From Rhodothermia bacterium (GTDB taxonomy: Bacteria; Bacteroidota; Rhodothermia; Balneolales; Balneolaceae), in assembly GCA_030427885.1 (NCBI GenBank), contig JAUICM010000004.1, forward strand, positions 455,550 to 519,549: a DNA stretch of 64,000 bases, in the 5' to 3' direction. Within the stretch, counting starts at the first letter, position 1. Every line of letters starts with the position of its first letter. A program made the position numbers and the translations under genes. Below the pieces are notes generated by a model. The model was not told where the DNA came from. It was given only the letters and a program-made list of their open reading frames with translations, and searched no databases. Positions 52,465 to 62,232 of the stretch are shown here, in pieces.

Positions 52465-55418
52465 GAAAGATCCAGATCCTTTTTATTGTTTTAGTAACTT
52501 TGCTTTTTCCGGCTGCGATATTTGCCCAATCTACAGGGAGTATCACTGGTAAGATAACGGAGAAGGGAACCGATGAGCCACTTCCGGGTGTGAACATAAG
52601 GATCGTAGGAACCAATTTTGGTGCTGCAACTGATGGTGAAGGAAACTATACGATCAGAAATATTCGTCCGGGTGAATATACAATTGAGATATCATTCATT
52701 GGGTTCAAGGTGGTTCAGGTTACAGGTATTGATGTGGAAGCAGGAGAATCCACCGAAGTAAATCAGGATCTTGAAGAAGAGATCTTTGAATCTGGTGAAG
52801 AAGTGGTGGTAGTGGGAGAAAAGCCGATTTTTGATGTTGAGAAATCAACGACCTCAACTACTATCTCCCGTGCGGATATTGAAGCAGCCCCCGTTTCGAA
52901 AGTGGAAGATGCTGTTTCGATGCAGTCAGGTGTGGTTAAAGATCCTACCGGACTCTACATCAAAGGGGGAAGAGCATATGAGACCGGCTATGTGGTTGAC
53001 GGAGTTTCCGCCCAGGATCCTTTAGCAGGAACAGGTTTCGGCCTTGATCTTGGATCTAATTCATTCAGTAATGTTGAAGTAATAACTGGTGGAGTCGGTG
53101 CAGAATACGGTGATGTGACTTCGGGTGTGGTTGCCGTACAGACTCAAAATGGCGGGGAGAAGTACGAAGGTAGCTTCACGCATAAACGTGATAACCTCGG
53201 TTCCAATGTGATGTCGAACCAGGCGAATTTTTTTACTGATATCTATGAATTCAGTTTGGGAGGGCCGGGAATAATTGCCGAAAAACTATTACCGGCATTA
53301 GGACTCAACCTTCCTGGTAAAATCACTTTTTTTGCAACAGGTCAGGTTGGGCTTACTGATGGATATACCAAGCTTTCAGCAAACCAGATCCATTCTTCGA
53401 TCTCGGATAATGATTTCTTTTCTCCTCGTCAGGGGAATCGCTGGAATGGAATGTTTAAGCTTACTTACAACATTAAACCCGGTCTGAGGCTTCAGGGTGC
53501 GTATCAAAGATCACTCACGATTAATCAGAATACCAGAATGCTTCAGATTACCGGCGCTGATACACAGATTAGACCCGGTTTCCAGTTTATATTCTCAAAC
53601 GGCTTCCTGGATAACGCAAATACTTATACTCACGATAGTAACCTTTCTTATTTGAAATTAACCCAGACGCTATCACAATCTGCATTTTATGAAGTACAGG
53701 TGAGCAGGTTATTTACCAGACTTCGTGCTGATGCCAATGGCAGAAAGTGGCGCCCTGACAGCGTGGATAGTGAATTCGATCCGGAAAGTATTGTGACTAC
53801 ACCAGCAGAAGAATTTCAGGGAACGGATGATTTTACGTATGTACTGGCTGGTCCCGGGTATTACAATAATGGTGGTATCGCAACCCTTTGGCATGATCAC
53901 TTTGCTGAGGAACTAACTGTTAAGACATCACTCACTAAGTTCTTTGCTGATCGTAAAAATCAGATTGTTGCCGGTTTTGAGTTTAAATTCAATGACTACC
54001 AATGGATCGATATAACCCGCCCATGGATTGGTGCTCCCATCAGGATCGATGATAACACGATCTCAGAGACTTTTCGAGTTGGGGAGACATTCGATGCCTG
54101 GAGAGTAAAGCCAAAAAGGGGAGCATTCTTTATTACCGATAAAGTACGATATAACGGACTTATTGCTAATATCGGAGCACGTGTAGAATATTGGGCACCA
54201 GGTAAGTATGTGGATGATGCCGTAAAAAATGCACTGGACGAAAACGCCAGTTCTACAATTCCGGACTTCATTGCAGAACAGTATATGGATAAAACCACAG
54301 CACTTTTTGGCCTGAGGTATAAATTCCGGTTCCTGCCAAAGATCAATGTTTCATTCCCGGTTAAGGAGAACCAGGTGCTTTTCTTTAACTACGGGCACTC
54401 AACCAGAATACCTCATCCAAGTTATATATATGCTGGATTAGACCCGTTCTATCAGGATCAATCAGATCTGCCAGACCTTGGGAATCCAAATCTGGATCCG
54501 GAAGTGGATATCTCCTATGAGATCGGTATCCGGAATCAGATCACAGCGAATGATGCCTTTAATATCTCAGCGTTCTGGAGAGATAAATATGATTTTGTGA
54601 CTACCCAAAGGATCAGAGTACAGGATATTGATGGTCGGGATGTAACTAAAGCCTTCCGTATAAATGGTGACTATGCCCGCGCAAGAGGAGTCGAGCTTTC
54701 GTATATCAAACGATACAAAGATTTGTTGCGGGGCCAGGTTTCATTTACTTATTCCAGGGCAGAAGGACTTAGTTCTACCAATGATGAAAACCTGAATAAC
54801 ATCAACGCCAGCCAGAATATCGGAAGTAACGTGGAAACACCGCTTGCATGGGACCGCCCATTTGATATAAAAGGAAATGTGACCTTCACCTATGATCGCC
54901 AGGATCCTCTGTTCGGGCTGGGTGTGCTTAACCAATTCCAGATGTTTTTATCCGCAGTTTGGAGAAGCGGAACTCGATATACGCCGGTTGAGCTGGTAGG
55001 ATATCAGCGTAACCCGGTTACAGGTGACCAGGACTGGAGACCAATTTATGAGACCGTTGACGATCCGGCTTTGAGATACAGCGAGATCGGGCCCGCATGG
55101 TTCTACATGGATTTCAACCTGCAGAAGTGGTTTGAGGTAGGTGGAACAAAACTGTCTGCTTTCCTTGAGATCACTAATCTGCTTAATAACAAAAGTTCAG
55201 TAATTATTAATCCGGTAACCGGAGAGGGATACAAGCAATATCCGGCTGATCAGACTTCGCTGGTGAATCTTAGAAATGACCGAAGTTATGATGTGCCAAG
55301 TAATGTAAGAGATCCGCGATATCTGGATCCTACTGATAACAATCTCCCAAGCTATGACAACCCTGCTAATTATATCGAGCAGCGTCATATTATGGTTGGA
55401 ATATCTGTGCGTTTTTAA
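52461..55418 (+). CDS. TonB-dependent receptor with carboxypeptidase-like N-terminal domain
   Basis: A 985-residue outer-membrane receptor. After the signal peptide (LFPAAIFAQ) comes a CarboxypepD_reg-like domain (GSITGKITEKGTDEPLPGVNI to about 110), then a plug (ISRADIEAAPVSKVEDAVSMQSGV, LYIKGGRAYETGYVVDGVSAQDP, GGVGAEYGDVTSGVV) and a large barrel ending IMVGISVRF. No classical TonB box is evident. It takes up an unknown substrate. It is coupled to the lipoprotein upstream and abuts the PorV-like gene downstream. Confidence 0.92.
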   Translation: MRKIQILFIVLVTLLFPAAIFAQSTGSITGKITEKGTDEPLPGVNIRIVGTNFGAATDGEGNYTIRNIRPGEYTIEISFIGFKVVQVTGIDVEAGESTEVNQDLEEEIFESGEEVVVVGEKPIFDVEKSTTSTTISRADIEAAPVSKVEDAVSMQSGVVKDPTGLYIKGGRAYETGYVVDGVSAQDPLAGTGFGLDLGSNSFSNVEVITGGVGAEYGDVTSGVVAVQTQNGGEKYEGSFTHKRDNLGSNVMSNQANFFTDIYEFSLGGPGIIAEKLLPALGLNLPGKITFFATGQVGLTDGYTKLSANQIHSSISDNDFFSPRQGNRWNGMFKLTYNIKPGLRLQGAYQRSLTINQNTRMLQITGADTQIRPGFQFIFSNGFLDNANTYTHDSNLSYLKLTQTLSQSAFYEVQVSRLFTRLRADANGRKWRPDSVDSEFDPESIVTTPAEEFQGTDDFTYVLAGPGYYNNGGIATLWHDHFAEELTVKTSLTKFFADRKNQIVAGFEFKFNDYQWIDITRPWIGAPIRIDDNTISETFRVGETFDAWRVKPKRGAFFITDKVRYNGLIANIGARVEYWAPGKYVDDAVKNALDENASSTIPDFIAEQYMDKTTALFGLRYKFRFLPKINVSFPVKENQVLFFNYGHSTRIPHPSYIYAGLDPFYQDQSDLPDLGNPNLDPEVDISYEIGIRNQITANDAFNISAFWRDKYDFVTTQRIRVQDIDGRDVTKAFRINGDYARARGVELSYIKRYKDLLRGQVSFTYSRAEGLSSTNDENLNNINASQNIGSNVETPLAWDRPFDIKGNVTFTYDRQDPLFGLGVLNQFQMFLSAVWRSGTRYTPVELVGYQRNPVTGDQDWRPIYETVDDPALRYSEIGPAWFYMDFNLQKWFEVGGTKLSAFLEITNLLNNKSSVIINPVTGEGYKQYPADQTSLVNLRNDRSYDVPSNVRDPRYLDPTDNNLPSYDNPANYIEQRHIMVGISVRF

Positions 55419-56411
55419 ATGAAGAAGATTCTGACAAATATATCATTGATGTTGATTCTGGTACTAACCGGAACGGTAAAACTGCATGCACAAAGTTTTG
55501 GAGAAGAAAGGGGAGGAACTGTTGGGTTCCAGTTCACCAAGATCGCTGTGGACCCGCGGAGTGCTGCAATGGGAAATTCAAATATGGCGGATGCGACTGA
55601 TGGCTCCAGTTTATACTGGAATCCGGCTTTATCGGCCCGTGTTGATGGCCCAACAATAATGCTTAGCCATACCAGCTACTTTGCAGGGATAAACCAGGAT
55701 TACTTCAGCTACATTCACAGGTTCAAGAGTTTTGCTTTTGGAGGTTCTATACAATATCTGAACTCGGGCGAGATCAAAGAGACCACTGAATTTCAGCCAT
55801 TTGGAACGGGAAGGATGTTCAGTACTCACCATTTGTCAGCAGGACTTTCCGCATCTCACAAAGTAACCGAATTATTTAGCTATGGGATCACAGTAAAGTA
55901 TCTGCTTGAAAAGATCGAAGAGATAAGTTATTCGTCCGGCGCGATTGATTTCGGATTTTCATATCTGGTTGGAGACACTGGCCTGCGCTTTGCCGTAGGT
56001 ATAAATAACTTTGGTACCGATGCCACTCCTGATGGCACTACAACCCGGGAAGATCTAGACGGGATTGAAGAGATAGAACCAGAAAAAGGAACTTCTTCAT
56101 TGACCCGATTCCATATTGGTGCAGCTTACGATCTGTTCGAAAGTGAAAATTCCAAAGTGGTTGTTACCGGTCAGGTTACTAATCCAAGTGACAATGCTGA
56201 GCAATTCAATATTGGAGCTGAATATGTGTTTATGGAAAAATTCTTTTTCCGCACAGGCTATGAATTTGGGCATGTGGAACGCAAGATCCCGAGTTTGGGA
56301 GTTGGTTTTGAATTTCCGCTGGGCAGCCGCTCAATAAAAGCAGATTATGGATATACGCTGTATGAACGTTTAGGAGATATTCACAGAATAGCGATCAGTT
56401 TTTCACTATGA
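55419..56411 (+). CDS. PorV/PorQ-family outer-membrane protein
   Basis: A 330-residue barrel (FadL-like fold). It has a signal peptide (VKLHAQ) and the family segment IAVDPRSAAMGNSNMADATDGSSLYWNPA, then strands through YGYTLYERLGDIHRIAISFSL. In T9SS, PorV carries cargo from the translocon to the attachment complex; paralogues are common. It abuts the TonB receptor stop directly and overlaps the next lipoprotein gene by four bases. Confidence 0.88.
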   Translation: MKKILTNISLMLILVLTGTVKLHAQSFGEERGGTVGFQFTKIAVDPRSAAMGNSNMADATDGSSLYWNPALSARVDGPTIMLSHTSYFAGINQDYFSYIHRFKSFAFGGSIQYLNSGEIKETTEFQPFGTGRMFSTHHLSAGLSASHKVTELFSYGITVKYLLEKIEEISYSSGAIDFGFSYLVGDTGLRFAVGINNFGTDATPDGTTTREDLDGIEEIEPEKGTSSLTRFHIGAAYDLFESENSKVVVTGQVTNPSDNAEQFNIGAEYVFMEKFFFRTGYEFGHVERKIPSLGVGFEFPLGSRSIKADYGYTLYERLGDIHRIAISFSL

Positions 56412-57700
56412 TCAAAAATAAATTAAATAGCATTCTATTTGTTGGGCTCGCGATACTTCTGTTATCCGGATGTGAAGCGATCTTTAATTCAAAGCAAAAC
56501 GATGAGACCGACGAGATCTTTTCGGAAGGTAATATTGATCCAACCCTAGAAAATGTAGATGGTTATGCGCCGGTTCTGCCATTCTGGGGTGATTTTGATG
56601 CACCAACGGATGTTCATGTGGGTTTCGATGAATTTGTATATGTAACCGACAATAATGGAGTTCACCTGCTCGACCGTGCGGATCTCTCACCTAGAGTAAG
56701 TCTACCCATCAGAGATGCGGTAGCGGTAACTCAGGACAGGTTATTGAATATCTATGTAGCGGGACGAATCGACACGGTCATTCAATCAATTAACCCGGGT
56801 ATTACCTGGGATCTGCCAGCTGTATTTAAGATCAAAAATATGAATGGGGCGGGCCCGATCACATTTGTGGATACCCTCATTTTTCCATTCGATGATGCCA
56901 GTTTGAGTACCTCTGCAGCACAAAACGCACGTTTGAATCGAAACTCATCCATCAACTACGAGCAGGTTGAAATAACAGGTCTGTCAATTCTGGCGGATAA
57001 TACTTTGTACGTTACCAGAAGAGGGCCATTCACGGAGAGTTCTTCTATTGCGGCTCCCGATAATACCGTTCTTGAGTTTCAGAGAATTGAAGTGAACGGT
57101 ACTAAAACAAATAAGATGGTCAATGTTCGTCAGATCAGATCCCTGAATCCGACCATTCCTTCACTTAGAAGTGGTATCGGAATGAGCTCCATAACAACAT
57201 TTGTCAGTCCTCCGCAGAGAGACGCACTAACGGATAACAGAAGCTTCATGATCACACAGTCAGATCAATCCAAGGATATTCCATTCAGAGTATTATGGAT
57301 CAATGCAGTAGAAACTGTTGATGGACTGGTATTTCAACAGAATTCAAATCTCTTGCAGCAGGATACTACCCAGGCAGATGGGTTTTTATATGAGGCAAAC
57401 AAATTTCAAAATCCCACTGATGTAGCATTTGGGGGAGATGATGATTCCTATATTTTTGTAATAGATCAGGCACTGAATAAACTTTTTCAGTTTCAATTAA
57501 ATGGCCAGGAAGGTGTTCCGCCTCCTGCAGGGGCAGAAGATCAGTCAAGACAGATACTGGTTTCATTTGGAGAGAATGGAGCCGGACCAAAACAATTCAG
57601 AAATCCTTCCGGAGTAGCGTATTTCAATAAGGTAGTATACGTAGCCGATACAGGAAATAACAGGATATCGAGGTTTAAGTTAACTTCGGACTTCGAATAG
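56408..57700 (+). CDS. NHL-type beta-propeller lipoprotein
   Basis: A 430-residue lipoprotein (LLLSGC, C22). NHL/SMP-like strands are seen: PTDVHVGFDEFVYVTDNNGVHLLDRADL, VAVTQDRLLNIYVAGRIDTV, FQNPTDVAFGGDDDSYIFVIDQALNKLFQF and a final FRNPSGVAYFNKVVYVADTGNNRISRFKL. The blades suggest a six- or seven-bladed propeller that binds a partner or ligand at the cell surface. It is the last gene of the overlapping four-gene block. Confidence 0.85.
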   Translation: MIKNKLNSILFVGLAILLLSGCEAIFNSKQNDETDEIFSEGNIDPTLENVDGYAPVLPFWGDFDAPTDVHVGFDEFVYVTDNNGVHLLDRADLSPRVSLPIRDAVAVTQDRLLNIYVAGRIDTVIQSINPGITWDLPAVFKIKNMNGAGPITFVDTLIFPFDDASLSTSAAQNARLNRNSSINYEQVEITGLSILADNTLYVTRRGPFTESSSIAAPDNTVLEFQRIEVNGTKTNKMVNVRQIRSLNPTIPSLRSGIGMSSITTFVSPPQRDALTDNRSFMITQSDQSKDIPFRVLWINAVETVDGLVFQQNSNLLQQDTTQADGFLYEANKFQNPTDVAFGGDDDSYIFVIDQALNKLFQFQLNGQEGVPPPAGAEDQSRQILVSFGENGAGPKQFRNPSGVAYFNKVVYVADTGNNRISRFKLTSDFE

Positions 57701-57736
57701 AAACAGTCTCTTAACATTTTCTTTATGTAGAGCCTG

Positions 57737-57744
57737 TATGTTTG
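57737..57744 (+). promoter_or_regulatory. Candidate -7 box for second TonB receptor
   Basis: TATGTTTG matches TAnnTTTG and lies 53 bases upstream of the ATG at 57798, in the only gap (97 bases) of this part of the cluster. No clear -33 box is seen. Confidence 0.4.
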
Positions 57745-57797
57745 GTTTATACTATTTAATCTGTTTTTCTAACTAACACTAATACTCAAAAAACATC

Positions 57798-60446
57798 ATG
57801 AGAAGATTACTATCTATCTTACTTATAGCTATTGCTCCCATTATTGTTTCGGCGCAAACTACTATCAGTGGTTCTGTTACTGAAGCTACAACAGGTGAGC
57901 CAATTATTGGTGCCAGCATACTACTGCAAGGCACTACAAAAGGCGATGCCACTGACATCGATGGAAACTATACTATCGCAAATGTCGCAAAGGGCACGTA
58001 CTCGATTCGTGTATCCAGTATCGGATATGAAACTATCATCCGGACAATCAGTGTCAGCGGAACAAATATGGAAATTAACTTCGAGCTTGACATGAGCAGT
58101 GCAGCTTTGGAAGCCGTTGAGGTTTTTGCATCCAGGGCAAAAGATAGAGAAACGCCAGTAGCATTTACTGACTACGACGAAGAAGAGATCCAGAGAACTC
58201 TGGCTTCACGCGATATCCCGCTCATTCTTAATACAGCTCCTTCTGTGTATGCTACTGCAGGTGGTGGTGGAGCCGGTGATGCCCGTGTAAACGTTCGCGG
58301 ATTCGATCAACGCAATGTTGCTGTGCTTATCAATGGTATTCCAATGAATGATATGGAAAACGGATGGGTATACTGGTCGAACTGGGACGGTGTAGGTGAT
58401 GTAACAGAATCACTTCAGTTGCAACGAGGACTCAGCGCCGTAAACCTTGCTACTCCTTCTATTGGAGGTACTTTCAATATTATCACCAACCCGGCAGACA
58501 ATGCAATGGGTGGAAACCTGAAGCAGGAAGTAGGAAATGATGGATTTCTTAAGTCTACTATTGTTCTGAATTCCGGTGGTCTTGCCAACGACAAACTCTA
58601 CCTTTCAGCCGTTGGTGTCCGTAAAACTGGTGATGGTTTTGTAGACGGAACCTGGACGGATGCATGGGCCTACTATGTTGGAGCCACTTTCCAGGCCAAT
58701 GACAAGAATACATTCACTTTCACTGCGTTGAGTGCTCCTCAGAGACACGGACAAAACCTGTATCTCCAGAATGCAGCAGCATATGATGCTGATTATGCGC
58801 GTGATGAACTTGGTTTCAGCCAGGCCGCTATCGATGCTTTTAATAAATCTGGAGCTGGTAGAACATGGAATGAGAACGTAAGCCCGGTTAGTTCTTCATA
58901 CAATGGAAAACAATATTGGAATGGTGAAGAACATGATCGCTATGACTCAGACTTCATCAACGAACGGGAAAACTATTTTGATAAACCGGTTCTAAGTCTG
59001 AACTGGTACAATCAACTCTCAGAAAAAATGTTCTGGTCTACCGTTGCATACTGGTCTGGTGGTAAAGGTGGTGGATCCGGAACCTTAGGTAGTATGATCT
59101 GGGATTATAGTGGCCCATCCAGGGTGGTAGATTATGATGAAACCATTGCTTACAACGACACTTCAAGCACTGGCGCAAGAGGAGTTCTCCGTAATAGTGT
59201 GAACAATCAGTCCACTTTTGGTGCGATCTCAAAACTTACTGTTGATGTGAATGAAAACTTTAAAGTGACAGGTGGTGTTGACTGGAGAACTGCTGAGATC
59301 GATCACTTCCGTGAGATTCGTGATCTCCTCGGAGCAGATTATTACATTGAAAACGGAACTCAGAAAGGTCTTGGTGATAAAGTTGCTTATCACAACACCA
59401 ATAATGTTGACTGGTTAGGTTTCTTTGTGGATGGAGAATATCAAACAGACGGTTTCACAGCATATGGTATGTATGGTATCTCTGCTATCAAATATCGATT
59501 CGAAGACAAATTCGGATCAGCCGGAACCACAGAATCAGACAACATCTGGGGCTCACAGATCAAAGGTGGTGGTCTTTACAGATTGACCGACAACCTCGAT
59601 GTTTTCGCAAATGTTGGCTATGCTGCTAAAGTGCCGATCTTTGACAATGTGATCGATGACGGCAGCGGAGCACTTAATGATAGTCCTGAAAATGAAAAAT
59701 TCATTGCATACGAAGCAGGTACTAATATCTCGTTACTTAACGGCCTGATGGCCCTTACTTTGAACGGATATTTCACAACCTGGAAAGACCGGGCATTCAC
59801 ACGTGGATACACTGACCAGACAACTGGTGAAGAAGGTCTTATAAGTATCAGTGGTGTGGAGCAACAGCATATGGGTGTAGAAATGGAAATTGCTTACCAG
59901 CCCCTTGAAATGGTTCGTTTAGATGGTGCTGTTTCAGTAGGTAAGTGGGAATATACCGACGATGTAAGCTATAGCTATCAGGCAATCCGTGGCGATGCAT
60001 CTTCAACAGTTAATGGCGATCTGTACATCGATGGATTGAAAGTGGGTAACGCTCCTCAGGCACAGACTTCCTATGGTGTTAGTGTATTTCCGGTTAAAGG
60101 ACTTTATCTACAGGTTATCGGAAAAAGTTTCTTCAACCATTACGCTGATTTCAATCCACTAGACAGAGACGATCCAAATGATAGGGCTCAAAGCTGGAAA
60201 GCACCTAACTATACTATTTTTGACCTGCACTTCAATTATACATTTTCAAATGTATACCAGAACGTAGGTATTGAATTCTTTGGAAACCTCTTCAATATGT
60301 TTGATACAGTTTACATTCAGGATGCAGTTGATAACAGTGCATTTAACGGATTTAGCGGAAATGGTACCAACCATAGCGCTGATGATGCTGAAGTGTATCT
60401 TGGTTTGCCAAGAACATACAATTTTGGAGTTCGGGTTAATTTTTAA
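57798..60446 (+). CDS. TonB-dependent receptor with carboxypeptidase-like N-terminal domain
   Basis: An 882-residue outer-membrane receptor. It has a signal peptide (IAPIIVSAQ), a CarboxypepD_reg-like domain (ISGSVTEATTGEPIIGASILLQG to about 105) and a plug (LASRDIPLILNTAPSVYATAGGGGAGDARVNVRGFDQRNVAVLINGIPMNDMENG). The barrel ends YNFGVRVNF. The plug resembles siderophore or vitamin-type receptors more than the 985-residue neighbour. It probably has its own promoter and ends at a terminator. Confidence 0.92.
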   Translation: MRRLLSILLIAIAPIIVSAQTTISGSVTEATTGEPIIGASILLQGTTKGDATDIDGNYTIANVAKGTYSIRVSSIGYETIIRTISVSGTNMEINFELDMSSAALEAVEVFASRAKDRETPVAFTDYDEEEIQRTLASRDIPLILNTAPSVYATAGGGGAGDARVNVRGFDQRNVAVLINGIPMNDMENGWVYWSNWDGVGDVTESLQLQRGLSAVNLATPSIGGTFNIITNPADNAMGGNLKQEVGNDGFLKSTIVLNSGGLANDKLYLSAVGVRKTGDGFVDGTWTDAWAYYVGATFQANDKNTFTFTALSAPQRHGQNLYLQNAAAYDADYARDELGFSQAAIDAFNKSGAGRTWNENVSPVSSSYNGKQYWNGEEHDRYDSDFINERENYFDKPVLSLNWYNQLSEKMFWSTVAYWSGGKGGGSGTLGSMIWDYSGPSRVVDYDETIAYNDTSSTGARGVLRNSVNNQSTFGAISKLTVDVNENFKVTGGVDWRTAEIDHFREIRDLLGADYYIENGTQKGLGDKVAYHNTNNVDWLGFFVDGEYQTDGFTAYGMYGISAIKYRFEDKFGSAGTTESDNIWGSQIKGGGLYRLTDNLDVFANVGYAAKVPIFDNVIDDGSGALNDSPENEKFIAYEAGTNISLLNGLMALTLNGYFTTWKDRAFTRGYTDQTTGEEGLISISGVEQQHMGVEMEIAYQPLEMVRLDGAVSVGKWEYTDDVSYSYQAIRGDASSTVNGDLYIDGLKVGNAPQAQTSYGVSVFPVKGLYLQVIGKSFFNHYADFNPLDRDDPNDRAQSWKAPNYTIFDLHFNYTFSNVYQNVGIEFFGNLFNMFDTVYIQDAVDNSAFNGFSGNGTNHSADDAEVYLGLPRTYNFGVRVNF

Positions 60447-60470
60447 TTAACCGTATCAGTTGAAAAATAA

Positions 60471-60504
60471 AACCCAGCGCATACCTTATGTGCTGGGTTT
60501 TTTA
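60471..60504 (+). terminator. Rho-independent terminator of second TonB receptor
   Basis: AACCCAGCGCATA pairs with TATGTGCTGGGTT around a short loop (one G-T pair), followed by TTTTTT. It lies upstream of the phosphodiesterase ATG at 60517. Confidence 0.92.
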
Positions 60505-60516
60505 TTATGGAGATTT

Positions 60517-61743
60517 ATGGATCGTAAAAGAATATCAGTTTTATTAATAGTATTTGTCCTTACCGGGATTTCCTGTACAAGCCAGACAAAGCAGACACAT
60601 AATAAAATACTGCTTATATCATTCGATGGGTTTCGGGCCGATTATTTGTCAAAGACCGAAACACCTAATTTTGATGTTTTGGTTGAAGGTGGTGTCACCT
60701 CAGAGGGTATGATTCCGGTATTTCCGTCCAAAACATTTCCGAATCATTATGCAATTGCAACAGGTCTTTATCCCGAGAATAATGGATTAGTAGGTAATAC
60801 GATGTATGATCCTGATCTCGATCTTATGTATCGGATAGGTGATCGTGAACAGGTAGAAAATCCGGTGTGGTATCAAGGCGAGCCGATATGGAATACCGTA
60901 GAGAAAAATGGATTAAAAGCCGGAACCATGTTTTGGGTAGGCTCGGAAGCTCCGGTACAGAATATGAGACCTACTTTCTGGAAAGTGTATGATGGACGGG
61001 TTCCCAATGAAGCCCGAATCGATACTGTGATAAACTGGATGACCATAGACTCCCCGGATCAGGTTGACTTTGCTACCCTCTATTTCAGTTTTACTGATAG
61101 TGATGGCCACAGATATGGCCCGGAATCTCAGGAAGTGGTAGAATCAATAAAGGAAGCAGATAAGTTGGTGGGATATCTGATCTCAGAAATGAAATCTAAT
61201 GATCTTTGGGGTAAAACGGATATCATCATCGTATCGGATCATGGGATGTATGATCTTTCGCAAGACCGGATCATTGTTTTGGATGATTATATCAATCCCG
61301 ATGATATCACCGTGGTTTCTTCAAGTCCCGTACTGGGAATGAACGTTGCCCCCGACAAATTGGAAAATGTATATCAGGCGCTGAAAACTGGTGAAGAGAA
61401 CTATAGAGTATATAAGAAAGAAGATATTCCCGAGAGGTATCATCTTAAGAACCATAAACGGGTTACCGACCTGATCATGGTTGCGGACCTGGGGTATTTT
61501 ATTAATACGAAAGATTATTTCGATCGATTTCCGGACAGACCAACCGGAGCAACCCATGGGTTTGATAACCGGGATAAAGAAATGTATGCCATTTTTGTAG
61601 CTTATGGTCCCGATTTCAAGGAGGGATTAAAGGTTAAGCCTTTTGAGAATATTCATGTGTTTGAACTCATTGCGAATTTACTGGGTATCCCATCTCCGGG
61701 TACTGATGGAAACATTGACTCCGTAAAAGTGATGCTTAAATAA
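60517..61743 (+). CDS. NPP-type phosphodiesterase / alkaline-phosphatase-superfamily lipoprotein
   Basis: A 408-residue lipoprotein (LTGISC) of the nucleotide pyrophosphatase/phosphodiesterase family. LLISFDGFRADYL gives metal ligands, FPSKTFPNHYAIATGLYPENNG carries the catalytic threonine, and FTDSDGHRYGPES, IVSDHGM and GATHGFDN complete the two-zinc site. It would cleave phosphodiester or pyrophosphate bonds outside the cytoplasm. I chose the ATG at 60517; a longer frame to a TTG at 60460 crosses a terminator and hides the lipoprotein signal. Confidence 0.9.
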   Translation: MDRKRISVLLIVFVLTGISCTSQTKQTHNKILLISFDGFRADYLSKTETPNFDVLVEGGVTSEGMIPVFPSKTFPNHYAIATGLYPENNGLVGNTMYDPDLDLMYRIGDREQVENPVWYQGEPIWNTVEKNGLKAGTMFWVGSEAPVQNMRPTFWKVYDGRVPNEARIDTVINWMTIDSPDQVDFATLYFSFTDSDGHRYGPESQEVVESIKEADKLVGYLISEMKSNDLWGKTDIIIVSDHGMYDLSQDRIIVLDDYINPDDITVVSSSPVLGMNVAPDKLENVYQALKTGEENYRVYKKEDIPERYHLKNHKRVTDLIMVADLGYFINTKDYFDRFPDRPTGATHGFDNRDKEMYAIFVAYGPDFKEGLKVKPFENIHVFELIANLLGIPSPGTDGNIDSVKVMLK

Positions 61744-61820
61744 TTTGGATTGCATCTAATTTAATTGGAATAGATATTCCGCCTTCACAAATCACTCATC
61801 ATTAAACACACGCTAATAAT

Positions 61821-62156
61821 ATGCCATACGTAGTTACCGAGCCTTGTATTCAATGTAAATACACTAATTGTGCGGCTGTTTGCCCGGTTGACGCTTTTCG
61901 GGAAGGACCAAATTTTTTGGTTATCGAACCAAATGAATGTATCGATTGTGATGCATGCGTTTCTGAGTGCCCTGTTGAAGCTATCTATCCAGATGATGAG
62001 GTTCCTGAAAAATGGGAAAATTATATTGAGCTGAATGAGAGACTTTCTGAAGCCTGGGATGAACATATCATCAACGAAACCAAAGACGCACTTCCAGATG
62101 CGGATGAGTGGGCCGAAAAAGAAGACAAACTTGGCGAACTCAAAGAAAGCTGGTAG
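61821..62156 (+). CDS. 7Fe-type ferredoxin
   Basis: A 111-residue ferredoxin. [19 protein letters not shown] and [23 protein letters not shown] give the cysteines of a 3Fe-4S and a 4Fe-4S cluster, as in FdxA/Azotobacter ferredoxin I. The acidic helical C-terminus (residues 60-111) is typical. An electron carrier whose partners cannot be told from context. Confidence 0.92.
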   Translation: MPYVVTEPCIQCKYTNCAAVCPVDAFREGPNFLVIEPNECIDCDACVSECPVEAIYPDDEVPEKWENYIELNERLSEAWDEHIINETKDALPDADEWAEKEDKLGELKESW

Positions 62157-62175
62157 TCTCTAATTCTAAATTTTT

Positions 62176-62228
62176 GAATGTTAAGTGTTAAATGTAGTTT
62201 TCATTTAACATTTAGCACTTAACAATTC
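62176..62228. repeat. Hairpin repeat between ferredoxin and folP genes
   Basis: TGTTAAATG (62186-62194) pairs with CATTTAACA (62202-62210), and GTTAAGTG (62180-62187) with CACTTAAC (62216-62223). It ends 5 bases before the folP TTG start. Confidence 0.65.
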
Positions 62229-62232
62229 ACCT

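Noticed and set aside
60460..60516. N-terminal extension of the NPP-type lipoprotein
   Set aside because: It runs through a terminator hairpin; the ATG at 60517 gives a proper lipobox.
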